Positions 39,507 to 49,657 of a DNA stretch of 64,000 nucleotides are shown in pieces; the stretch's first letter is position 1; the number at the start of each line of letters is the position of its first letter. Origin of the DNA: Psychrosphaera algicola (GTDB lineage Bacteria > Pseudomonadota > Gammaproteobacteria > Enterobacterales > Alteromonadaceae); assembly GCF_028401425.1 (NCBI RefSeq), contig NZ_JAQOMS010000002.1:496001-560000 (forward strand), written 5' to 3'. Below the pieces are notes generated by a model. The model did not search any database, was not told the origin of the DNA, and was given only the letters and a program-made list of their open reading frames with translations. A program made the position numbers and the translations under genes.

Positions 39507-41117
39507 ATGGTATTCAGTCAAATTACGACTTCTCCGGGCGAAGTAGCCAGTATTTCAATAAATGTGGATTACATCGACAGCCCATTAAAAGCCTTTGAAC
39601 TAGCAACAACTGACAGCAATTACGCTCTTTTATTAGAATCCGCAGAAATTAACAGCAAAGATAACTTAAAAAGTTTAATGCTTGTTGATACCGCCGTTGT
39701 TTTAGAATGTCGTGGAAATACAGTGACACTTGTTGCCCAGAATGAAAATGGTCAATGTGCTAATCATTATATAAAACAACAATTTGAACAATTACACTCA
39801 AGCGATGTTGTTATCGTGCAACAAGGCATGGAACTCACGCTGACCTTTTCACCACCGGATTTAAACGTCAATGAAGAACAACGTTTAAAACAAGTTAACG
39901 CCTTTGAGTCTTTACGCTTAATCATTAATCAGTTTAAACATGATGAAACCGACCCTTTTGCGGTGTTTTTAGGCGGTTGTTTTGCCTACGACATGTTAGG
40001 AAATTTTGAACAACTACCAAATGTCCCAGACGGAAATAATACTTGCCCAGACTTTGTTTATTATTTGGCCGAAACTATGGTTGTGATCGACCATCAAAAT
40101 GGTACATCTGAAATAGTAGGTAATGTATTCAGTGGCGAAACCGCCTACGCAAACTGTTTTAGCATTGGCAAACGTTTAGAACACATCAAAAATATCTTTA
40201 AACAAATTTCACCTGAAATTAAAGACGTAGGTTTTGATCTGTTAAACGGCAAATTGGATTTTACGGTAAATATTTCAGATGACACATTCAAGCAAACCGT
40301 TTTACAGTTAAAAAACAACATCGTTCAGGGCGACATATTCCAAGTGGTTCCTTCACGATGTTTTTCTCTTCCTTGTGAAGACAGCCTCGACGCTTACCGC
40401 CACTTAAAACGTGATAACCCAAGCCCATATATGTTTTATCTTAAACATGCAGATTACGTGTTGTTTGGAGCGTCTCCTGAATCGGCTTTAAAGTACTGCG
40501 CGGATACACGTCAAGTCGAAGTCTACCCAATTGCAGGTACACGTAAACGTGGTTTTGACTCCAAAGGCGGGATCAATTTAGACCTAGACTCACGGGTTGA
40601 GCTTGAACTTCGTAATGATCAAAAAGAAGTCGCCGAGCATTTAATGTTAGTTGATTTAGCGCGTAATGACGTAGCTCGTATTAGTGATACGGGCACACGC
40701 TGCGTAAAAGAATTACTAAAAGTAGACCGCTATAGTTACGTAATGCATTTAGTGTCTCGAGTTGTCGGTAAGCTTAAACCAGAATTAGACGCTCTGCATG
40801 CTTACCAAGCGTGCATGAATATGGGCACCTTAGTTGGCGCGCCAAAAATTAAAGCCGCGCAATTAATTCGACAAGTAGAGAAACAGCGACGCGGTAGTTA
40901 CGGTGGTGCGGTTGGATACCTTAACGGCAATGGCGATATGGATTCCTGTATCGTAATTCGAAGCGCATTTGTCCAGCACAACATGGCTCACATTCAGGCG
41001 GGTGCTGGGGTTGTTTATGATTCAGACCCACAATCTGAAGCCGACGAAACTGTCAGTAAAGCACAAGCCGTTATTCGAGCGGTTTGTGCAAGCCAAGCCC
41101 TTTTAACCTCTAAGTAA
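39507..41117 (+). CDS. trpE: Anthranilate synthase component I
   Basis: 536 residues, unbroken. The feedback site LLESAEINSKDNLKS near residue 43 is the LLES tryptophan-binding motif. Chorismate-binding core: PYMFYLKHADYVLFGASPES, IAGTRKRG, VDLARNDVARI, and GAPKIKAAQLI. It makes anthranilate from chorismate using ammonia from TrpG. First structural gene of the operon. Confidence 0.96.
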   Translation: MVFSQITTSPGEVASISINVDYIDSPLKAFELATTDSNYALLLESAEINSKDNLKSLMLVDTAVVLECRGNTVTLVAQNENGQCANHYIKQQFEQLHSSDVVIVQQGMELTLTFSPPDLNVNEEQRLKQVNAFESLRLIINQFKHDETDPFAVFLGGCFAYDMLGNFEQLPNVPDGNNTCPDFVYYLAETMVVIDHQNGTSEIVGNVFSGETAYANCFSIGKRLEHIKNIFKQISPEIKDVGFDLLNGKLDFTVNISDDTFKQTVLQLKNNIVQGDIFQVVPSRCFSLPCEDSLDAYRHLKRDNPSPYMFYLKHADYVLFGASPESALKYCADTRQVEVYPIAGTRKRGFDSKGGINLDLDSRVELELRNDQKEVAEHLMLVDLARNDVARISDTGTRCVKELLKVDRYSYVMHLVSRVVGKLKPELDALHAYQACMNMGTLVGAPKIKAAQLIRQVEKQRRGSYGGAVGYLNGNGDMDSCIVIRSAFVQHNMAHIQAGAGVVYDSDPQSEADETVSKAQAVIRAVCASQALLTSK

Positions 41118-41129
41118 ACGGAGTGACTA

Positions 41130-41731
41130 ATGAGTAAAATATACTTTATCGACAACCAAGATTCGTTTACCTACAACCTAGTAGAAGAATTAAACGCCCT
41201 TGAACTTAACGTCGAAGTTTATCGAAATACCTTAAGTGCAGAATTTATCACGCAACGCATTGAGAACAGTATCGCGAATAACGAACAGCCTATTTTGTTT
41301 TTATCACCTATAGTCTAGGTACACCGAGTGACTCACCAACCATGATGGCGCTTATTGCAAAATTTTGTGGTGTTATTCCAATTATCGGCATTTGTTTAGG
41401 CCATCAAGCCTTAGCAGAACACTACGGTGCAACCGTCGATTTAGCCGGTGAAACCGTACATGGCAAATCGTCAGTTATTGACCTTAAAGATCATGAGATA
41501 TTCAATGATTTCGGTAACGCGTTACAAGTCGCGAGATATCATTCCCTTGTTGCACGGGACCTACCGAGTGAACTCAAGCAAATTGCCATGTTTGGCGACT
41601 TGGTAATGGCGATGGTGCATGAGCAAGATAAAACCCTTGGTTTCCAATTCCACCCTGAATCTATTTTGACCACCAACGGTTCTCATTTATTAAAAAATAG
41701 CATCGCCTATTTGACCCAGAATTCAAATTAA
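41130..41731 (+). CDS. trpG: Anthranilate synthase component II, glutamine amidotransferase (one break)
   Basis: About 199 residues. Catalytic Cys in GICLGHQALAEHYGA, His-Glu in QFHPESIL. The frame breaks at the conserved SPGPGTPSDSP: the sequence reads CCTATAGTCTAGG (41307-41319) where CCTGGTCCAGG is expected, so two adjacent CCWGG sites are both altered. TrpG is separate from TrpD here, unlike the fused E. coli protein. Confidence 0.92.
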
Positions 41732-41742
41732 AGGATTACGTA

Positions 41743-42761
41743 ATGAAAGACATTGACCTTATTCATAATGTGATGGCAAATAACAATTTGTCCGCTGAAC
41801 AAACAGAACAACTTTTCACGAGTGTCGTAAAAGGCCAAATGGAAGATATCCATTTAAGTGCGCTGTTAACAGCTTTAAAAATGAAAGGTGAAACGCCGGA
41901 TGAAATCGCGGGCGCGGCCGCGGCACTTTCGGGTAACGCGTTACCCTTCCCAATCCCAAACTATCCTACTGCAGACAATTGCGGTACGGGCGGCGATGGC
42001 ACGCATACCATTAACATTAGCACCATTAGCGCAATACTTGGTGCTGCATGTGGCGTTAAAATGGCAAAACATGGTAATCGTAAAGTATCGTCAAAGTCAG
42101 GCTCGGCCGACGTATTGTCCGAGCTTGGGATTAAATTGGATATGACGCCTGAACATGCACGTAAATGTTTAGATGAAACCAATTTAACGTTTCTTATGGC
42201 GCCGGTATACCACGCCGGTATTCGATTTGCGATGCCCGTTCGTCAAGCTCTCGAGACCCGCACCATCTTTAATATTCTTGGCCCATTAGTTAACCCTGCA
42301 AAATCTGAAATAAAAGTGATTGGCGTATACTCAGAACATTTATGTCGACCTTTAGCTGAAACGCTAAAGCTGCTTGGTAAAAAGCCGCATGGATAGTACA
42401 CGGCAGTGGAATGGATGAAATTGCTGTTCATGGCCCTTCTAAAGTCGTGCAACTTCTTAATGGTGAGATAACAGAGTTCGAACTTACCCCACAACAATTT
42501 GGGTTTAAACAATACGCCTTATCTGACCTACAAGGTGGAACACCAGTAGAAAACGCCGCTAATATTAAACAAGTATTGGCGGGCGATGGTATCGACGCTC
42601 ACAATACCGCTGTCATTCTAAATACCGCGCCAGTGCTATTTTTATCTGGTTTAGTGGACAGCTTTGAAGCTGCAATTGCATTGGCTAAGTCGACGTTATT
42701 AAGTGGCGCAGGGCTGACAACGCTGAATCAATTTGTCGCACTGTCGGCGCAGGACCAGTAA
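41743..42761 (+). CDS. trpD: Anthranilate phosphoribosyltransferase (one frameshift)
   Basis: About 339 residues. The PRPP-binding CGTGGDGTHTINIST and KHGNRKVSSKSGSADVLSELG are present. One A is missing in the run 42379-42383; repair gives LGKKAAWIVHGSGMDEIAVHGP. It transfers the phosphoribosyl group to anthranilate. Starts 11 bases after trpG and ends 2 bases before trpCF. Confidence 0.94.
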
Positions 42762-42763
42762 AC

Positions 42764-44157
42764 ATGAATGTATTAGAAAAAATCGTTGTAGATAAGCGTA
42801 TTGAAGTGGCACAGCGAGAAATCAATTTTCCACTTGAGTCGTTTATAGACCAATTAACCGTGTCCGATCGTGATTTTAAACAAGCATTAATCGATGATAA
42901 ACAAAACAAAGGCGCGGCATATATTTTCGAATGTAAAAAAGCCAGTCCATCTAAAGGTTTGATAAGAGAAGTATTTGACCTGAATGAAATTTGCCAAGCG
43001 TATAGTCAATATGCCAGTTGTGTTTCGGTTTTAACTGACGAAAAGTACTTTCAAGGCGAATTTGAACGATTACCGCTTGTACGCAGCAAATTGCCACAAC
43101 CAGTGTTATGTAAAGATTTTTTTGTAGAGCCCTATCAAGTTTATCTCGCGCGCCATTTTGGCGGCAATGCGATTTTATTGATGCTGTCAGTATTAGACGA
43201 CGAAACTTATATTCGCTTGGATACGGTAGCAAAAGAGCTTGGTATGCATGTATTGACCGAGGTCAGTAACCGTGAAGAGATGGAACGAGCCGTTGCGCTA
43301 AATTGTGATATTTTAGGCATAAATAACCGAAATTTGCGTGATCTGTCTACTGATCTAAATCAAACACCAATGTTAGTTGACCTGTTTAAAACGCTTGCCG
43401 ATAAAAAACAACAGGATAATACCGTATTAATTTCTGAATCCGGCATTTATAATCACGGCCAAATTATGAGCCTCAACAAACATGTAGATGGCTATCTCGT
43501 TGGTAGTTCGTTAATGGCTCAAAAGACTTGGAAAAAGCCTGCCGTGAATTAGTGCATGGACAACATAAAGTATGTGGTATTACTCAGTCTGAAGACGCTA
43601 TCGCCATTGCTAAGGCCGGTGCATCATTTGGAGGGCTCATTTTTGTTGAATCGAGTAAACGTTGTGTTACCCCAGAACAAGCAAAAGACATCATTAGCGA
43701 AACTCAGGAAGTGATAAACTTACCGTTTGTAGCCGTTGTTAGGAATAAAACAATAAACGACTTGGTTCGTTTAATTTCCCAAGTTCCAGTCAGCGCCTTA
43801 CAACTTCACGGTGATGAGGATCAAAATTACATTGATGAATTACGTGAAGCACTGTCACAAGTCGGCAAAAACATCGAGATCTGGCAAGTTATTTCAGTGC
43901 CTGTCGATGGGAAATTACCAGCCCAATGGCCACAAGCTGATCGTATTTTATTAGATACCGTAACACCAGATGGCACCCAAGGTGGTAGCGGTATGACATT
44001 TAGTTGGCAAAACTTAACGTCTTTACCACTCGATATCGCGCCAATAATGTTGGCTGGCGGATTAAACCCGCAAAACATAAACGATGCGATCCAATTGCCA
44101 ATTAATGGTGTGGATTTAAATTCTGGCGTAGAAACATCGCTAAGGCATCAAAAATAA
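42764..44157 (+). CDS. trpCF: Bifunctional indole-3-glycerol-phosphate synthase / PRA isomerase (one frameshift)
   Basis: About 464 residues. TrpC half: FECKKASPSKGLIR, VLCKDFFVEPYQVYLAR, LGINNRNLRDLSTDL, ISESGIYNHGQI. TrpF half begins HGQHKVCGITQSEDAIAIAK, with LQLHGDED and MLAGGLNPQNINDAI. The break near 43527-43531 (one G lost; QKDLEKACRELV after repair) falls at the linker between domains, which could be mistaken for two genes, but the family fusion and the clean junction argue for one. Fused as in E. coli. Confidence 0.93.
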
Positions 44158-44232
44158 AGAATTAGTTCAACAGTGTTTCGATATAATCAATCGTAAACAC
44201 AGTTTACAAAGTTAAACAGTAAGGTATTTCAA

Positions 44233-45448
44233 ATGTCACAAAAGAAAACATTAGATCCGTATTTTGGCGAATATGGCGGTATGTTTGTTCCCGAATTGTT
44301 TGTTCCTGCTTTGGAACAGCTCGAACAAGCCTATATCAACGCAATTGACGACGATGCATTTATCAAAGAGTTTAACCACTTATTAAAAGATTACGCAGGT
44401 CGTCCGACACCATTAACTTTGTGTCGTAACCTTACCAAGGGCACCAATACAAAAATCTACTTAAAACGCGAAGACTTATTACACGGTGGCGCACATAAAA
44501 CCAATCAGGTTTTAGGCCAAGCCTTGTTAACAAAACGCATGGGTAAAACACGGGTTATCGCCGAAACAGGTGCCGGACAACATGGCGTTGCAACCGCCCT
44601 AGCCTGTGCGTTATTGGGTCTCGAAGCTCGTATTTATATGGGTGCAAAAGACATAGAAAGACAGCAACCTAATGTTTTTAGAATGGAGCTAATGGGGGCG
44701 AAGGTTATTCCTGTTACTGCTGGTTCTGGCACGTTAAAAGATGCAGTAAACGAAGCGATGCGTGATTGGGCTTCTAGCTACGACGACAGTCATTATTTAT
44801 TGGGCACAGCAGCGGGCCCACATCCGTTCCCAACCATTGTTCGTGACTTCCAAAAGATGATTGGTGAAGAAGCAAAACAACAAATTCTTGAGCAAGAAGG
44901 TCAATTGCCAGACGCGGTTATTGCCTGTGTTGGTGGTGGTTCAAATGCAATCGGTATGTTTAATGACTTTATCCCAGAAGATGGCGTGCAACTTATTGGC
45001 GTTGAACCAAGGCGGTAAAGGCATTGAAACCGGTGAACATGGGGCAGCGCTAGCGGTTCTTGATTTAGGTATCGATTCAAAAGGGATATTGCACGGGGCT
45101 TACACCCACATTATGCAAACCGAAGATGGCGAAATTGAAGAATCTTACTCAATTTCAGCAGGACTCGATTATCCTGCTGTAGGGCCTCAACATGCGCATT
45201 TAAAATCAATTGGTCGAGCCAATTATGTTGCTATTAATGACGATGAAGCCCTTGAAGCTTTTCAAACGCTAGCCAAACGAGAAGGGATTATCCCTGCGTT
45301 GGAATCATCACATGCCCTAGCCTACGCACTTAAATTAGCCAAAGCCGATCCTGAAAAACATCAGGTTTTATTGGTTAATTTATCGGGTCGTGGTGATAAA
45401 GATCTAACTCATGTCCATAGCGTATTAACTGAAATGGGAGACAAATAA
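44233..45448 (+). CDS. trpB: Tryptophan synthase beta subunit (one break)
   Basis: About 405 residues. PLP lysine in LLHGGAHKTNQVLGQAL, phosphate-binding CVGGGSNAIGMF, and the C-terminal GRGDKDL. The frame is broken at GVEPGGKG: the sequence reads CCAAGG at 45007-45012 where CCAGG is expected, one base too many. It condenses indole with serine. Confidence 0.95.
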
Positions 45449-46257
45449 TGTCAAACCGTTACTCCAACTTATTTGCAAAATTAGACCAAAACGCTGAAGG
45501 CGGGTTTATTCCTTTTGTCACGATTGCTGACCCTGATTTAGAAACCAGTTATGAGATCATTAAAACACTTATTGACGCTGGCGCAGACGCATTAGAACTC
45601 GGTATTCCGTTTTCAGACCCTATTGCCGATGGACCAACAATCCAAGCGGCAAATATTAGAGCACTTGATAATCCAATTCGTACACAAGACTGTTTGGATT
45701 TAATTCGTCGAATTCGAGACGAATACCCAGATACCCCAATTGGATTGTTGTTATATAGTAACTTGGTATTAGCAAAAGGTATCGAGCAATTTTATCAACT
45801 ATGTAATGATGCAGGTGTCGACTCAGTGCTCGTCGCTGACGTACCTGTTCGTGAGTCTAAACCATTTAGATTAGCCGCTGAAAAAGCCAATATCGACGCG
45901 GTCTTTATCGTGCCGCCAAATGTGCGCGATGAAACATTACGTCAAGTGGCGAGTTACAGCCGCGGTTATACCTACTTGTTGAGTCGTTCTGGCGTCACTG
46001 GTGCAGAGTCGCAGGCAGAAATGCCGGCAGATGCTATGATAAAAACAATGAAAGCTTACCATGCAGCCCCACCTATTTTAGGCTTTGGTATATCTACGCC
46101 AAAACAGGTTGCGAGTGCTATTGCGGCCGGAGCAAAAGGTGCAATATCGGGCTCCGCTGTCGTTAAAATCATTGAGAATAATCTTAACGACAAACAAACA
46201 ATGTTAAGTGAATTAGCTGCTTTTGTTCGTGATATGAAAGCTGCAACTAAACGCTAA
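45448..46257 (+). CDS. trpA: Tryptophan synthase alpha subunit
   Basis: 269 residues, unbroken. FVTIADPDLETSYEIIKTLI with catalytic Glu in ALELGIPFSDPIADGPTIQ and Asp in VLVADVPVRES. ATG overlaps the trpB stop (TAATG). It releases indole from indole-3-glycerol phosphate and channels it to TrpB. Confidence 0.96.
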   Translation: MSNRYSNLFAKLDQNAEGGFIPFVTIADPDLETSYEIIKTLIDAGADALELGIPFSDPIADGPTIQAANIRALDNPIRTQDCLDLIRRIRDEYPDTPIGLLLYSNLVLAKGIEQFYQLCNDAGVDSVLVADVPVRESKPFRLAAEKANIDAVFIVPPNVRDETLRQVASYSRGYTYLLSRSGVTGAESQAEMPADAMIKTMKAYHAAPPILGFGISTPKQVASAIAAGAKGAISGSAVVKIIENNLNDKQTMLSELAAFVRDMKAATKR

Positions 46258-46310
46258 TTGGTAATGTTAACGTCTAATGCAAGCAATTGATTGCATTTGT
46301 CGTTAGACAT

Positions 46311-46350
46311 AAAAAAGCTCATTTGTTTTAATTAACAAATGAGCTTTTTA
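46311..46350. terminator. Bidirectional terminator after trpA
   Basis: AAAAAGCTCATTTGTT (46312-46327) pairs with AACAAATGAGCTTTTT (46334-46349). It separates the convergent trpA and queE genes. Confidence 0.93.
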
Positions 46351-46377
46351 TTTGTGCCGTATCATTTAAAAATAAGA

Positions 46378-47052
46378 CTAACTGATCCCAATATACTTAT
46401 GAACTTGAATCGATAAGCGCCAGTTCTTTTTAATGCAGGTGTCTATCGCTAATTGGGTTGCAGACGGCTTTTGACTAATTGGTTGTAAATACACAAAAGC
46501 ATTCTTATTAATTGGTGACTTAGCTAATAGCGCTTCTAGTTCTTCAACGTGGACTTCACGGGCCACCGGGTGCTTAATTTCATTCGCACGAGCCATACAA
46601 GAGGCCAAAACTTCATATCCGCCTTTCATATTAATCTTTGGCGAAACCGTAACCCAAGTTGTTTCAGGAGCTTTAATAACAAATGTACCACTGGTTTCAA
46701 TTTGGGTTGAATAGCCATGATTATGTAACAACTCACAAAGCGGCACTAAATCAAACATACAGGGTTCACCACCTGTGATAACCACATGTTTAGCGGTATA
46801 ACCTTGGTTTTTAAAAATACCTAATATTTGGTCTGCAGTTAAAGCAGTCCACGTAGGCGAGTCCGCTGGTTTAATCAATATGGTCTGCAAATCAGTTTCA
46901 TCAGCTTTGTCTGTTTCCCACGTTTGTTTTGTATCGCACCAAGAACAACCCACTGGGCAACCTTGCAATCGCAAAAACAAAGAAGGCGTACCGGTATATT
47001 GCCCTTCACCTTGGATCGTTTCAAACAACTCATTTACATTGTAATTAATCAT
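46378..47052 (-). CDS. queE: 7-carboxy-7-deazaguanine synthase QueE
   Basis: 224 residues. Radical-SAM cysteines in LQGCPVGCSWCDTKQTW (C-x3-C-x2-C), ETIQGEGQYTGTPSLFLRL at the start and VITGGEPCMFDL. It makes the deazaguanine core for queuosine from carboxytetrahydropterin. Divergent from queC, giving a compact queuosine locus. Confidence 0.93.
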   Translation of the reverse strand: MINYNVNELFETIQGEGQYTGTPSLFLRLQGCPVGCSWCDTKQTWETDKADETDLQTILIKPADSPTWTALTADQILGIFKNQGYTAKHVVITGGEPCMFDLVPLCELLHNHGYSTQIETSGTFVIKAPETTWVTVSPKINMKGGYEVLASCMARANEIKHPVAREVHVEELEALLAKSPINKNAFVYLQPISQKPSATQLAIDTCIKKNWRLSIQVHKYIGIS

Positions 47053-47211
47053 GGAATATTAACCGCTCAATCTCTGACTATTCTTTCTAATCGTTCAATA
47101 ATGATTTAAAATTTACGACTATCAATAGTTAACTACTGCGCCAGTAAATATTGCGCGGTATTGTAACAAATCCAATACCTCGATGTTGGTAAATATTAAA
47201 TAAGGTTAAAA

Positions 47212-47871
47212 ATGTCTGATAAAGCAGTTGTTATCTTTTCTGGTGGAATGGATTCATTCACTGTATTAAACCGAGCAATTAGAGACGGTTTAGACGTATA
47301 TGCGTTAACGTTTGATTATGGGCAACGCCATGTAAAAGAAGTTAACTTTGCTCAAAATGCCTGTGAGAAACTTGGAGTACAACACAAAATTGTCGATATT
47401 AGTGCCATTGGCGGCATCATTGCGGGTTCGTCGTTAACTGCAAATATTGACGTGCCTGAGGGTCATTACGAAGCAGAAAGCATGAAGCAGACAGTCGTGC
47501 CTAATCGGAATATGATCTTATTATCACTTGCTGTCGGTTACGCCGTGAGCTTAGAGGCTAGTAAAGTGTATTATGGCGCACATTCAGGTGACCACGCTAT
47601 TTATCCAGATTGTCGACCAGAGTTTGTCAAAAAGATGCAGGACGTTTGTGCGATTTCAAACTACGATCCGATAGACATCGTCGTTCCATATTTAGAATCG
47701 AGTAAAATCGATATTCTAAAAGACGGTCTTAAAATGGGACTGGACTACGGGTTAACTTGGACCTGTTATAACGGACGTGAACATGCATGTGGCAAATGTG
47801 GTGCCTGTCAGGAACGATTAGAAGCATTTGAAAAAAATAATGTGACTGACCCACTGACTTATGAAGTCTAA
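47212..47871 (+). CDS. queC: 7-cyano-7-deazaguanine synthase QueC
   Basis: 219 residues. PP-loop FSGGMDSFTVL, then YAGHSGDHAIYPDCRPEF-type region (read as YYGAHSGDHAIYPDC) and zinc site TCYNGREHACGKCGACQERL. Converts 7-carboxy-7-deazaguanine to preQ0. Its 3' end overlaps the next gene by 11 bases. Confidence 0.94.
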   Translation: MSDKAVVIFSGGMDSFTVLNRAIRDGLDVYALTFDYGQRHVKEVNFAQNACEKLGVQHKIVDISAIGGIIAGSSLTANIDVPEGHYEAESMKQTVVPNRNMILLSLAVGYAVSLEASKVYYGAHSGDHAIYPDCRPEFVKKMQDVCAISNYDPIDIVVPYLESSKIDILKDGLKMGLDYGLTWTCYNGREHACGKCGACQERLEAFEKNNVTDPLTYEV

Positions 47872-48501
47872 CGACAAAAAAGCGATAACAAATCCGCATA
47901 GGGCTACTGATGAACTCGAACAAGCTGTTTATCAGTTGCTCTTGTCCGGCGATAAATTTACCGAATTTGAATTAATCGATAAGCTATCCAAAGCGCCCTA
48001 TTCTTTTTTGAGGTAGGTAGTCTATCCCAAAATCTAAGCTTGTTTCAAACGCACTTTATATTGTTTCACGCCTTGTATCGGCTCAATCAACTCGGTCACG
48101 AAACACAAACTTTTAATATAGAAATTCATGTACTTTCTATACAACTCAATGTGATTTCTGCCAACTCAACAACCGAGCCAAGCTGTTACTTAGAAAGTGA
48201 CGGTTTACGTGATTATTATTTGGATTGGAATAATTTTGATAAAACTGATAGTGCAGATGTAGCGAGTTTGTTGTCTCAATTTTGGCAAAAATATAACAAA
48301 AACGCCCTTTATACGCCGCAACTTGTAGAGCAAGCTCAGGCCTATTTCGAATTTGACACAACGCCAACGATGAAGGAATTAAAGGCCAAATATCGTCATA
48401 AATCTCTAGAATATCACCCAGATAAAGGCGGAACTACCGAAAGATTTAGTGAGTTACTTAATCACTACAAGGTCATGAAAAACGCCATTACAAAATTGTA
48501 A
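47861..48501 (+). CDS. DnaJ-related protein (one frameshift)
   Basis: About 213 residues from ATG 47861 inside the queC end. The N-terminal part (DELEQAVYQLLLSGDKFTEF, LFQTHFILFHALYRLNQLG) matches the DNAJ_related domain; the C-terminus is a short J domain, LKAKYRHKSLEYHPDKGGTTERF, with HPD. One T is missing near 48004-48010 (YSFFEVGSLSQNLS after repair). Probably a cochaperone; partner unknown. A 11-bp stem overlaps its stop codon. Confidence 0.82.
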
Positions 48502-48534
48502 TGGCGTGACACAACCGTTGGGAAACGCTATGTT

Positions 48535-49184
48535 TTATTGACCGTCTAAAATAGCTCTAAGTTCAGCTTTCTCTGCTTCATCTAACTTTTCAGTTTTAAC
48601 TAAATGTTTCAAGATGTGCTTTAATTTTTTCTTGCTCATTTTGCCTTTTTCTTTCGAATTACGTTTTCCGCCTCTGTCATGGTGGCCTTTTTTACCATCT
48701 TCCATCATTTTATGGATAAACATGCGTTTTTCAGAACCCGCGCCTTCGCCTTCTACGTCAATTTCAATATGTACATTTTCTTCGCCATCGGCGGTTCTGA
48801 TCATATAAACTTCAGTTTCTTTATCGCCTTTAGCTATTTCGGCACTTTTTATCACAACATGTTTGGCATCGTGGTCTTTAAGTTGGCCTAAAAGTTCGAC
48901 AATTTTAGATTGTGTATCTGAATCTAAGTCGCCAAGTTTGGCGGAAACATTGTCCATGCTATCTAATTCGTCAAAGCTAAAGTTGTATTCTTTTTTAACG
49001 TCTTTGTTTAAAACATAAACTTCAACACCGTCACCTGATTCAGAAACAACTTTAACGATATTTTTTCAACGTTTCTGCGATTTTCGTGATCTTTATGTTT
49101 AGAACCTGCAATGGCACCTGTTGATGTCATTGCTAACATACCGATTGTAAGACTTACAGCAGCGGCGATAGAATGTAATTTCAT
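48535..49184 (-). CDS. Secreted highly charged protein of unknown function (one frameshift)
   Basis: About 216 residues. Signal peptide MKLHSIAAAVSLTIGMLAM... cleaved near STGAIAG. The mature part is Lys/His/Asp/Glu-rich: SKHKDHENRRNVEK, EIDVEGEGAGSEKRMF, and a lysine-rich GKKGHHDRGGKRNSKEKGK. One A is missing around 49060-49066; repair gives VEKNIVKVVSESGDGVEVYVL. I do not recognise the family. The region between it and the next gene (49185-49657) has no supported gene; the 67-codon frame at 49383 has no features of a real protein. Confidence 0.6.
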
Positions 49185-49657
49185 TTTTTCATGGTATTAC
49201 TCCGTAAAATAGTAATCTAAGTTGAACAATTCGACGTTAAAAGTATTCAACTCTTTTAATGTCATTCTCAGTAAGTAACTCAATTCCTGTGCCACAAAAA
49301 ATTACGACATAAATTTCAATTACTTAACTAAATTAAGTAAAAATACACGTCCTAATAAATACAAATAAATCCTGATATAAGCATGCGTTATTCCCCATAT
49401 CAGGATATATTAATCTATAGTCTAGTTATGCCTTCGTTAACCTGCTGTTTTACAAAGTTTAAATATGTGGAACAAAGATTGCGTACAATTAAACAGTATC
49501 AGTATATGAAACAATATAGTTGCGAAGAGATGAAGATACTGGGCAATCGGAAAGTACCGAGTATAGGTATTCGAACGATACGCTAATACTTCATTTAATT
49601 TCGTTAGGGTTGATTTTCAGTCCGTTATTTTCAAACGACCAAACATAAGATTAAAAA

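Noticed and set aside
42764..44157. Separate trpC and trpF genes
   Set aside because: The split is a single missing G in the linker; repairing it gives the usual fused protein.
47053..47211. preQ1 riboswitch before queC or queE
   Set aside because: I could not find the short pseudoknot-forming A-rich tail and C-rich loop of preQ1 aptamers.
49383..49586. 67-residue protein
   Set aside because: No ribosome-binding site, no signal or domain, atypical composition; likely a chance frame in a non-coding gap.
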